A stretch of DNA of 64,000 nucleotides, from the NCBI GenBank assembly GCA_007449985.2, contig VIIQ02000688.1, forward strand, positions 186,001 through 250,000, in the 5' to 3' direction. Positions 1-9,590 of this stretch are shown here, piece after piece (position 1 is the first letter of the stretch; each line of letters starts with the position of its first letter). This DNA comes from Desmodesmus armatus (lineage: Eukaryota; Chlorophyta; Chlorophyceae; Sphaeropleales; Scenedesmaceae). The translations under genes and the position numbers were made by a program. The notes beneath the pieces were generated by a model, which saw only the letters and a program-made list of their open reading frames with translations, was not told the DNA's origin and did no database searches.

Positions 1-25
1 CGCTGAGCGTGTGAGGGTGACAGTG
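1..25 (+). repeat. 25-bp inverted copy of the retroelement 5' border
   Basis: The first 25 bases are the exact reverse complement of 4530-4554, the place where the protease reading frame of the minus-strand retroelement opens just after a TGA. The match stops after 25 bases on both sides. It may be the edge of an inverted second copy lying left of the window, or a small inverted duplication from insertion or rearrangement. Confidence 0.6.
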
Positions 26-292
26 ACCTGTCCACACCCCCCAAACGACACACACAGGCATAGCAAGGCTGAGCATGTGTGAGGAGTTTGCTTCTCACAG
101 GTCACACATAGAGTGGGATGCCACAACAGAATCATAGGATGCACAACTGCAACACACCAACTAGGGGTACCGTCCATCACCCCCCTTGCACTTTGCCAAG
201 GTCACATGCATCACGTGCACCACCACAAGTCACTACTGCTGACACTTTCAGCACTCAGGTGCTGCACAACCTGCCCAATGACTGTTCCATCG

Positions 293-553
293 TGTGTGCC
301 TTTGCTTGGCACGTCACCGCTGCTGCTGCTGCGGCTAAGCATGGGCACGCCTAGCCTTGGTGGGGCTTGCTTTCCCACAATCTGGCTGCGCTCTTGCCCA
401 TCACTAACACAATGGTACCACTCTGCTCTATGGTGTGTGCTTTTGCTTGGCACATCACCACTGCTACTGCTGCGGCTATGCATGGGCACGCCTGGCCTTG
501 GTGGGGCTTGCTTTCCCACAATCTGGCTGCGCTCTTGCCCATCACTAACACAA
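293..553. repeat. Two-copy 120-bp direct repeat
   Basis: Bases 293-412 recur at 434-553 with few mismatches, separated by a 21-base spacer. The block includes a CTG run and the shared stretches TTTGCTTGGCAC and CTGCGCTCTTGCCC. It keeps an open frame on several frames, but no recognisable protein is seen. It lies beyond the last recognisable part of the retroelement and may be its 3' region or unrelated flanking DNA. Confidence 0.75.
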
Positions 554-950
554 GGGGGACGCTGTGTCCACAGGTGCTTCCCTGCTGCATTTTGCACCCC
601 TGCTGGATTCGCCACACTCTAATGTAGCACATGGAGGAGGGGCACTGCTGCTGACAAGCCTCTGCTGTGGTGTCCGGCTCTGGCGCTCTTTGCTCTGGCT
701 CTGAGATCACTCCTCCAGTTCGGTCATGTAGCACGTTGTCGGACGCTTTGACAACGCTGCAGGTCCTCTGCTGCCTCCATGCGAGCTCCCTGCTGTGGGA
801 CTACTGCTGCTGCTGCTCCTGGTCCAAAACTGCTTGCTTGGGTGACTACTGTGGCACTGCACACGACTGCATGGACGATGAAACAAAGCCAATAACTTCG
901 ACATTATTTTGCTGCAGATACCCAGCTGCAAGGCACTACGGGCTTGACGC

Positions 951-1095
951 GTTGAATGTGGCGATGCTGCGTGCTACTGGATTTGTGTCCAGATAAATGT
1001 ATTGGTGAACCCTTTTGCCGTTCCGCAGGGCCATCTCCAGGCCCGCACACAAACCCCCAAAGGGTTCCACCAATACAATGGGTCTATCGGCTGTG
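951..1095 (-). pseudogene. C5 cytosine methyltransferase-like fragment (motifs I-II)
   Basis: In the +1 frame relative to the RNase H ORF the sequence reads DRPIVLVEPFGGLCAGLE, followed about 20 residues later by YIYLDTNPVARSIA. The first matches the F-x-G-G-x-x-x-G-L/E shape of C5-methyltransferase motif I, the S-adenosylmethionine loop. The second matches motif II, with an acidic residue after a hydrophobic strand. Frames break down just after ATFN (around 951), and no PCQ motif IV was recognised downstream, so only the first part of the domain is readable. The frame change from the preceding ORF falls at a run of seven A on the plus strand (1096-1102). The alternative is a chance resemblance; the combined pattern makes a genuine relic more likely. 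Confidence 0.5.
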
Positions 1096-1690
1096 AAAAA
1101 AATTCTCTGCAACTGACGCAGTGCTCAGTGCCGCAGTCTTGCGTGCCCCGTACGCGTCAGGCGCACCTATGTATTGCGCTGCAACAGGGGTGTCAGGCGG
1201 CACGCCCTCCTGGTGCGCCTTGTGCACCCAATGGTTGGCAGCAGCGTCCAGCTGTTGCTGCTGCCACTGTGCCAGCGGCTGGTTGCCGTCTGGGCCTGCC
1301 TCCGCTGTGTCTGCAAAGCCACCGTTGTGCCCTGCAAGCAGCGCAGCAGGCAAGGGTGCAAAAGCATTCATAAAATCATCAGCGTGACTGGCTGTGGCGA
1401 ACTCCAAGACCTGGTGATGCAGCTGCGAGGGGTGATACACATTAGCGGCCGCGCGCATCAGTAGTGCTGCTGTGACAGGGTGGTGCTCCGCTTGCAAGGA
1501 GACACTCCTGTGGCGACCCAGCAGGTCCCTAGTGTAGTCTGTGCTGTCAAGAGTGCCGTCAGTGTGAAAAACCATTTGCAGGGGGTGATGGAGGGGGTCA
1601 GCTGTGGCATTCAGCCTAGCCCCTGTGACATCCAACATTGTGGCGCATGGGTGCCTGCTGGGCAGGTCTGCTATGTTGTCCTTACTAGGA
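1084..1690 (-). pseudogene. RNase H tail and linker of the retroelement
   Basis: This frame takes over where the RT/RNase H frame hits a stop at 1671. It begins with HRPSKDNIADLPSRHP, which corresponds to the conserved end of gypsy RNase H (usually RPGKDNxxADxLSR). About 190 further residues contain no domain I recognise and end at TAG 1084-1086, just before the methyltransferase-like frame. A one-base loss near 1688 explains the break between the two frames. In a complete element this stretch would be part of one polyprotein. Confidence 0.7.
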
Positions 1691-3218
1691 CGATGTGGAA
1701 TGAGTAATCTTGCAAAGACAGTATCCACCGGGCCTGCTGTCCTGTGGGCTCCTTCGCTGTGAGGAGCCACAGCAGCGGCCGGTGATCGGTGTGGAGACAA
1801 AAAGGTTCGGAGACACCGTGCAGGTATGGGCGGAATGTCTTGATCCCCCACACAGCAGCAAGTGCCTCCCCCTTCCATGCCTCATAGCGGCGCTCATGTT
1901 CGTTAAGTGACCTGCTAACGCAAGCCACCATGTACTCCGAGCCATCCTCTTCCCGCTGGTTGAGGACAGCAGCTATACCGTTGGTGCTCCAATCGGTGTA
2001 AAGGTGAAAGGGCTTAGAAGGATCTGGGTGCCTTAGCACCAGCCCTGGGGTAGTGAGAGCAGCCTTAAGCTTGGTGTACGCCACCTGCTGCTCCTCACCC
2101 CACTCAAACCTGCAGTGCTTCTTGAGAAGTGCGTTAAGAGGCTTGGCGATAGCGCTGAAGCCAGGCACATAGCACCTGTAAAACCCAATGACCCCCAAGA
2201 TGCTGCGCACATGGTCACATGTGGTTGGCACCGGGAGTGCGTTGATTGCTGACACCTTGGCCTCCTCAGGGCGCATGCCGTCAGATGACACCACGTGGCC
2301 CAGGTAGGGCATGGAACTCCCAGCCAAGATGGACTTGCTGGGATGGCACCGCATGCCAACTGCCTCAAACCGCTGCAGCAACCGCCGCAGGTGCTCCAAG
2401 TGCTCCTCAAAGGTATCTGAGACCACAAGTACATCATCCACATACACAAGGCAAGAGTCAGACAGGCCTGCAGCGTCGATCTCGTACTGCATCACCTTCT
2501 GAAAGTACGCAGTTGAGTTGACATGCCCAAATGGCAGCCTGTTGAAGGCATACAACTGGCCGTCAAAAGAGAAGTTGAGCAGCTTGCGGCTCTCCTCTGA
2601 CAGCACAAGGTTGAAGAACCCGCTACGACAGTCAAGCTTGCTAAGCCATTTCTTGCCGTGCGTGCGGCGAAACAAATCCTCAGGCAGCGGCATCTGAAAC
2701 TTGTCAATAAAAGCATTCAAGTTGTGGTTGCGCAAATCCACACAGAAGCGCTTCTCAGACCAAGTGCCGTCTGGTGCCTTCTTAGCGGGCATGGTCACAG
2801 CGCTGCTGTGCCGTGCATTTAGCGTGTCTACTTTGCTGACGATGCCTGCCTCCAGCATCTCTCTAACCTTTTCTCTACCAATCTCCAGCTCAAGCGGGCT
2901 GTACCGCCGCGGAGGTGACCAGATGGACCGATCGTCCTTCATGACTATGTTGACTTCACCCAGGTCTCCTGAGTAACCGGGCAGCTCATTCAGGCTGTAG
3001 GCAAAGGCGCCCTTGTTAGCTATCAGTATTTCTTTGAGCAGCTCCTGCTCCAAGCTGCTGGTCTGACCCCCATAAATCCACAAGTGCTCTGGATCCACCT
3101 CCCACTGATCATTCAAACTTTTCTCCTCTGACTCACCTTCAGGCGTGTATGCCTCAATAGGGAGTGGCTTACTGGGCTGGGAGTCAGCCGCGAAAACATT
3201 CGCCGTTGCCAGTGCCGC
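1671..3218 (-). pseudogene. pol: Reverse transcriptase-RNase H of a gypsy-like element
   Basis: The frame is open from 3218 to the TAG at 1671. It contains an RT with FCVDLRNHN, LDCRSGFFNL, FNRLPFGHVNSTAYFQ and the catalytic box YVDDVLVV. The thumb follows (LGHVVSSDGMRP, LGVIGFYRCYVPGF), then RNase H with FHLYTDWSTNG, YMVACVSRSLNEHERRY, EGEALAAVWGIKTFRPYL and LHTDHRPLLWLL. The order and spacing are those of Ty3/gypsy elements; the YVDD box is intact. The probable role was copying element RNA into DNA. The upstream edge is a TAG at 3219-3221, so the polyprotein is broken there, and the C-terminal end of RNase H continues only after a frameshift. Confidence 0.93.
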
Positions 3219-3444
3219 CTAAGTGATCGGTCAGGCCTGCAGCCAGCAGGTGCGTCACAGAGTAAGGCACATGCGGCATCAGCGGCTGTGAGTATGTAAT
3301 GCTTGTGCTGGCAGGCGTCACTGCCTGGTATGTCTGCATAGCCTGTGTGCTAGTAGTGGCGACTGCTGCCAGCATCAGCAGAAAAAGCAGCGTCTTGGCT
3401 GTCCACGCTGACGCCACAAAGCTCCAAGTAATGCGTGGCCGCAA
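3184..3444 (-). CDS. Short hydrophobic ORF between protease and RT
   Basis: An 86-residue frame with a signal-like hydrophobic segment (WTAKTLLFLLMLAAVATT) ending in an Ala-rich, cleavage-like stretch. It overlaps the start of the RT frame in another phase and probably belongs to the same polyprotein through frame breaks. I do not recognise a domain. Together with the hydrophobic segment at the end of the protease ORF, it places two potential membrane segments between protease and RT, which is unusual for a gypsy element. Confidence 0.4.
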   Translation of the reverse strand: MRPRITWSFVASAWTAKTLLFLLMLAAVATTSTQAMQTYQAVTPASTSITYSQPLMPHVPYSVTHLLAAGLTDHLGGTGNGECFRG

Positions 3445-3540
3445 TATGATTACAGAACGCGGCTTTCTCCCGCTGCTCTTAGCATCAGGCTGCAGGTATA
3501 TTGTCTCACCTGCTGCTGAGCGGTGGCCTCTGCCAAGCGG

Positions 3541-4551
3541 TCAGTAGGTAGTACCCTCACGCGGGGCCGGCTGCATGGCCGCACCAAACAGGGAGCGCCA
3601 CGTGCGCTCCAGCACATCACGCGCGCGCCTGAACAGCCACATGATGGGCAGCAGGATGAGCCACAGCAGGACTGCTGCTGCTGTGCTGCCCACCCCCCAA
3701 GCCCCAACTGTGGGTCCACAGTCTGCTGCCACTGCTACCTCTGTCTCTGCTGCTGCTGCTAGGCGGTTCAACCGCTGCTGACGCTTGCTGACAGGCTTGC
3801 TGTCTGTCTGAGTGCCTGCGTCTGCTGTTGAGGGGCCCTGCTGTGTGTCTGCTGCTGTGCCCTGCTCAGCCTCTGCTGGAGGGTTGCTGCCTGCGAAAAC
3901 ACCAGAGCAAACGAGCAGGAACGCCAGTCCATCAGACAGTGCAGCAGCGTGCAAGCGTTGCCCAGGCGATGTGGCAGCCCTGCCACTCACTACTGGCATG
4001 CTGTGCAGGGTGCTGATGTCACCCTGCTGCATGTGTGGCATGTACACAAAGCGACTCATGACGGGCAGTACAAAACCTGACACCTGATCAAGCAGATCTC
4101 TGCCGATGACCATATCGTACATGTAAGAAGCCTCTGTGCCGCGCACTGCAAGGAAACCCCTGTGTGACGTGAGGGCCACCTCCTGCGGTGTGCCCTTGCA
4201 CAGGATGATACTGATGGGTTCTGTGCGCCCATAGATGCGCGAAGAAACGGTTCCGTCAATGCCCCTCACCTGCTCCTGCTCCTGAGGGGTCAGTGGGGTT
4301 ACGCGAAGCCCTGTGGCGTTGATGAGCGACTCAGCGATGATGCTGGGCACACAGCCTGAGTCTGATGCTGCCTTGGGTGGCTGAGCGTGCTTCTCATGCC
4401 CCCTTGTACCCCACTGCATGGTGACACCGCTGCTGCGCTCGCTGCTGCTAAACAGGTGCAGGTGCTGCACCTGACTGTTCTGCTCGTGCCTTGCTAACAG
4501 CTCCTGCACCTCCTCTGGATCAGTTGCTGCACTGTCACCCTCACACGCTCA
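3541..4551 (-). pseudogene. Retropepsin-like region with C-terminal membrane segment
   Basis: The open frame starts after a TGA at about 4552. SDSGCVPSIIAESLI fits the D-S/T-G active-site strand of retroviral-type aspartic proteases. YDMVIGRDLLDQV, about 90 residues later, fits the hydrophobic-G-x-D-L second half typical of retropepsins. The protease would process the polyprotein as a dimer. After about 90 low-complexity residues comes a clear hydrophobic helix (TAAAVLLWLILLPIMWLF) followed by Arg-rich residues, then a stop. No zinc-knuckle gag precedes it in the window, so the 5' end of the element is missing or lies beyond the inverted 25-bp junction. Confidence 0.65.
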
Positions 4552-4554
4552 GCG

Positions 4555-5274
4555 CTTATCTGGCATATCGCTCATCTTGCACGACAGTGCGTCACGTCAA
4601 GTTGAACAAGCCTACTTAGGCCAAGTCACAGGACATGGCAGCAAATATGCCGCGGGACTCCCGCTACACAGCATCGATGCTGTGCAGCGCACATGCCAGC
4701 CCGGCGGCCGGGCTTGAAACAAAATCAGCCTGGTAGGCAATACATGTGCTGAGCAGGACTACCTCAAGGCCACGTGTGGTGGCCATGCCTGCAGTCCACC
4801 ACAAGCACGCTAGCGCTCCCACAGCAAGTGGCTTGTGACACACTGGTGCGCCACATGCTCCCCTATATGTCAGTTCTTCTGCCGCAGAACAGGGCCTGTC
4901 ACCCATGCATGTCAAGACTCTCAAGACTCAAGGACCGGGCCCACCAAGACCATCTTCAAACTGGCTCAGCCGGTGGCACTAGCAGCATTAGCTGCATCAA
5001 TACACAGGCCGTAGGCTCATAAGGCGTACTATGGCAGCCAGCACCTGATCAACGCTACAAGGGCATGATGGCCGCCTGCCATTCCTCGACTGCCATGTGC
5101 CCTGCCACAAGGCTGGTTCAACCACTTTATTCATGTTGAGCCCCACACAAATTGCATGTGCTGTACATGCTGCAGGACATGAGGCTACTGCGCCGCCAGG
5201 CACCACCTGTCTTTCCCTGTGCGCAAGACGCCTCTCTTAGGGGTGTTGAGCTGTGCTGGCATGACAACGCCATG
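4555..5274. other. Intergenic stretch, nothing recognised
   Basis: Only short overlapping frames without domain features. No RNA gene or clear repeat was seen. Confidence 0.5.
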
Positions 5275-5717
5275 TTATGCCAGGACGTACACGATTGCGT
5301 CGTCCCTGGAGTCAGCTGCGTAGACCTTGTCAGTGTGAGGGAAGTACATCAGGTCGTATGGGCCGGACCTGCCTTCACACTTGATACCCACGTACTGCAT
5401 CTCCAGCATGAGGATCTTCTGCCTCTGTGCAGCTGCCTCGGGGCTGCGCAGTGTGTCCACAAACCCATGGAACGCCATGACAGAGCGCTGTGCTGCTTGT
5501 ACACCTGCTGCTTCCAACTGTGCTGGGGTGCAGTTTGCCACCACTTCTGCAGGAATCTCAGCACGCTCAAGCCTCATGATGGCTTTCTTGCCATTGCTTC
5601 CTCCTGCCGATGTTATCAGGTTGCCCCAGAAGGTTGCAGGATGGCCAGTGTACTCAAGGCGCCTGAACCTCAGCACAGGTCGCTGCGTCTCGGGCAAGGT
5701 GTTGGACGAGTCTGGCC
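5275..5717 (-). CDS. Unidentified terminal exon
   Basis: A 147-codon frame ending in TAA/TGA-type termination at 5275. Its amino-acid composition looks like real protein (few low-complexity runs). Recognisable stretches include LRFRRLEYTGHPATFWGNL, MAFHGFVDTLRSPEAAAQR and YDLMYFPHTDKVYAADSRDD. A good acceptor (TTGTTTGCAG) sits just upstream at 5719-5718, so this is probably the last exon of a minus-strand gene whose earlier exons I could not find. Reading instead from the ATG at 5730 would give a 151-residue single-exon protein. Function unknown. Confidence 0.45.
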
Positions 5718-5739
5718 CTGCAAACAACATGAGTATACA

Positions 5740-7633
5740 TCCGCCGCATGGTGAGACGCCTGGCTTCGACGCTTGTGAGCTCCGTGCAGGACCTGTTCTT
5801 CTATTGCCAATTGGCCCAGCACACTGTGGCTTGGCTGTTGCAGCAACTGCTTACAGTTGCTGAATGTACCCGGCAGCTGCCAACAACAGCAAAGCATGCT
5901 GTGTAGTTCACACTACATGCAAGAATTATTGGGTTGAATATCAAAGTCTGGCTGGCAACCACCCTACCTGCCATGACTGTTCTTACGGACTGTTCTGCTG
6001 TTGCACTGCCCGGGCAACTCCACTGAGCCTGGACGGGCCACCTGCTGAACACAGCCTGACCGTATAACGATTCTATGATGTTCAATTGCTATCAAAGGGC
6101 GTGCAGCCTGCAGGTCGCCTAATTCAAGTCTTTTGGCGGGGGTTGTGCAGTGGCCTGGCTTGCACGTGGATATAGTGTTGAGCGTCTGCAGCCTTTTACT
6201 TGAGACTACTGCGGGTGTAGACGCACGCTGCCAACGTCAATCGTCACACGTTCCCCAACTGTCACACTGTCACACACCCACACATAAGTCACTCATGATC
6301 AGTAATCAGTTGGTGAACAACCACCTGGGCAAAAGCAGGCACAAGGTGTTCCAGCAACGGGAAGTGCAGGGGCAGTATCGGCCCTTACAAACCCCGGTCA
6401 TTAACTATGCCTGAGCAGCGCTTGCAGTTGGTTGCTAATGCTTGGCAGCCTTTTCTTCAAGTCCTGCATATCTGTATCAAGTGCTCATCAACTCCTGACG
6501 CGAAATACAAGCAGGGGTCAAGGCTGACTTCAATTGCTGTCTGTGCAGAGCAAATCCACTGAAGTTTGTGGACCAGACAACCCTGCCATCAACCCCCTCC
6601 ACCAGTGGATGACGCCGCGTCAACGTCACAACACCACTGCTTGTGTTGCTGTAGCAATGCCTGCACTGCAGGGGCCCAGCACACACACCATCATTGTGCC
6701 AATTAGAGACATGTTACACGATGTTGTGCTTGTCCTCTTGCATGTTGTCAAAAACTCAGCCCCAGCGACCATCAATGATTCCAGCTCGAGCTGCTGACTT
6801 CCTCACCATGCTGAGATTACAAACACCTGGTGAGTCAGAACCTTGCAGCGTGCAAAACCCAACAATCCACCAGTCACAGAGGACATTTCTTGGCGGCTGC
6901 TCGACGTGCATCATGCCTGATCATGACACCAGCGGCAGGGCTGCTCAATCGGATTGCCGCAGGGACGGCCCCCAGGTCAGAAAGGAAGTAGATACCACCG
7001 TGCTACCATGTCAAGACAATCTGCCATTCTATGTGGAGGTAGTACCTCCAGTCAAGTCATTAATTACCAACGAATTGTTCTGCACGCGTGGTGATGCTGC
7101 TGTGTGACAGCCTGGCCAGCCTTGGGGGGTGTTGCAACGCCCTGCCGATGCCCTGCCAGAGAGTGAGGCACTCAGCAGCACTGCAGTGCAGCGTGGCACA
7201 CTTGCGGGGCACCAGCCCATGCGGCATGTGTGTGACAGTCAGTCAGCCCGGCAGCAAAGTGGCAGGCTGTGCCGCTGCCAGCAGTACTGATGGGTTTGTC
7301 ATTGTTGCTGCTGCAGATGCTTGTGCTGCCAGTGCGGCTGCTCCTGCAGTTGCTGCAACAGGGATAAGACACACAATGGGGTGTGTGCTGCAACGCTGCC
7401 CTGCACAGCCTGGGATGGCACCAAGCCTGTGCCCGGTAGCCAGCTGGGCTTGCCTGCGCTGTCTGCTGCCCCTGCAGCAGCTGGCAGAGCCTGTGCACCT
7501 GCAATCCCGAGCGGTACACCCTGCAGCAGGCCAGCAGCACTTCTGCTGGTACCGGTGGTACCACCAGCAATATTGCACCTTGTGTCCAGGCTGCCAGGCA
7601 TGCCTGCTGTTGCATCAGCAGTAGGTGGCCCAC
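5740..7633. other. 1.9-kb stretch without a recognised gene
   Basis: Frames here are short or are shadows of CTG-rich DNA. Between 7170 and 7633 several frames are open on both strands because of CAG/CTG content, but none shows a domain or convincing splice structure. Part may be the 3' untranslated region of the gene ending at 7634. Confidence 0.4.
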
Positions 7634-9554
7634 TCAGGGTGTGCGAGGCAGTGCAGCAAGCAAGGCTCGGTCTTGCAGGTCCCACTCCTCTGGTGTGTGC
7701 CCCACTGCTGCAAGCATTACATGCACCCAGGGCCTGAGGTGCGGCTGAGCCCCAGCCCTGCTTGCACTCTGCAATGCCCCTCTACCTGCACTGCTTCTGG
7801 CAGCCCGGCCCCTAGAACGATGCCCTCCGCTGCGGCGCTGCTCTGCCCCGGATGCAGCAGCTGCATCTGCTGCATCTGCTGCTGCTGCATCAACATCAGC
7901 TGCATCAACATAATCTGCAGCAGCAGCAGGTGTTGCAAGCCCTACCTCAAGCAGTGGCGCCTGCGCCTCAGACTGCGCCGACCCTGCAAAAGTAGCACCC
8001 ATTACCTGCGCAGCTAACAGCTGTAGCACATGTACAGCCTCCCTCGCCTCCGCAAACAGCGCCACCAGCTGCTGCCTGAGCGCCTCACTCACCAGCCCCA
8101 CAACAAGCGGCAACGACAGCAGCTGCTGCATGCACTGACAGTCCCACTCCCACTGTACAGGGCTCGCTGCACTGCCCAACACACTGCCAGCCATCTGATG
8201 CTGCAGGATATTGACGACGTGACTCCCAAGCTGCTCTAGCACAGGGGCTGCCTGCACGTCAGCCTCCTCATGCTGTGTGCCGTACTCGAAGCTTGCCCGG
8301 ATGCGCAGCCGCTCGACACACTGCTCTGCACTGCATAAGGTGAGGCTGCCTGGGGGCTGTTCCAGAATGTGTCTGTACAGGGCTGCCAGGCTGGCATACG
8401 GGCCTGCTGCAGTGAGGGAGGGTGATGCAGATGCAACACCTCTGAGTGCGGCTGCGATGGGGACTGCTGCTGTGGGACTGGGCAGGCCGACATAATCGCC
8501 AGCTGCTGCTGCTACTGCTGCTGCTGTTTCTGCTGCTCCTGCGGCTGTTGCTCCAGCTGATGCTGCTGCATTGTCATCGAAGCCTGCCTCTGGTGCAAGC
8601 CAGCCGCCCGGAGGCAGCCAGTGCAGCGAGTTCGACACATGGAAGCCAGGGCTGTCAGCCAGCGCTGTTGAGACGGCTGATGCTGCTGGGGGCTGCCATG
8701 AAGCAGCTGTTAGTGCTGCTGGTGCCGCTGGTGTTGCTGACGCTGCTACTGACGCTGACATTCCCGCTGCGGGGTGTGCTGGTCCGCTCCCCGGCAGCTG
8801 ACTAATCTCTGACAGAGTACTGGCAAAGCGGCCAGGTGTGAGCGCAGGCTGGGTAGCGGCTGGCAGGTGCATAGCTGCGGTTGCTGGGTATGTAGCAAGT
8901 TGTGCCGCAAGTGCAGCAAGCTGCTGAGCATTGTGCTGCGCCCAAGCAAAGGGCAGCTGTCCGCTTGCTTGCTGGAGCGCCTGCATGCATGCACAAATTT
9001 ATCAAACCCGTTGACTTAAACGAAGCCATCCATCCTACAGCTAGAGGCTATGCACCCTATGATGCAACAGGAGGCTATGCACTCGATGCTATGCGGGAGA
9101 CTAAGCAAACTCATTGCCAATGAGTGACTCACGCAAGTTGCCTGTTGATCTAGCATGGACACACACACATCCTGGCAGGATGGGGTGCGAAGTTAGCAGA
9201 CAGAGGTAGAGGGGTCAACGGCGAGAGAGGGAGAGAGGGAGAGCCTCTCACCCGAACAGGGGGACAGATAGGAGGAGGGGAGGGGGAGAAAGGTAGAGAG
9301 GGACAGGAGGACGGCAACACAGAAGAAGATGAGTGGACAGGGGCGCACCTGGAGCAACTGCATGCCCTGCTCCAGGCCGGTGTGCACATGCTGCTGTGGA
9401 GGCCACTGCTGCATCTGCAGCTGTGTTGGCTGTAGCTGTAGGTAACTGCCATGAGTCAGCCCCTGCAGCTGCTGCAGCTGCTGCAGTTGTTGCAGTTCTT
9501 GTAGCCTGCTGGCAGACTGGAGCACGTGGTTCAGGTAGGCCCTTGTGACTGTGG

Positions 9555-9590
<36 letters not shown>

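Larger units (their letters stand above)
951..4554 (-). mobile_element. Decayed Ty3/gypsy-like LTR retrotransposon with a methyltransferase-like piece
   Basis: Reading on the minus strand from 4554, the order is a retropepsin-like region, two hydrophobic segments, reverse transcriptase, RNase H, a linker, and a fragment resembling C5-DNA methyltransferase motifs I-II. At least three frame changes interrupt it (near 3220, 1688 and 1098), so the copy is probably not functional. No gag zinc knuckle, integrase or certain LTR was found inside the window. Ty3/gypsy assignment rests on the protease-RT-RNase H order and RT motifs. Retroelements that carry a cytosine methyltransferase are known from dinoflagellates and a charophyte alga; membership of that class here is inference. 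Confidence 0.8.

Noticed and set aside
1091..1110. Programmed ribosomal frameshift before the methyltransferase-like part
   Set aside because: A T-TTT-TTT heptamer is present on the minus strand, but a -1 shift there leads to the wrong frame. The methyltransferase-like part needs +1, so decay or base loss is simpler.
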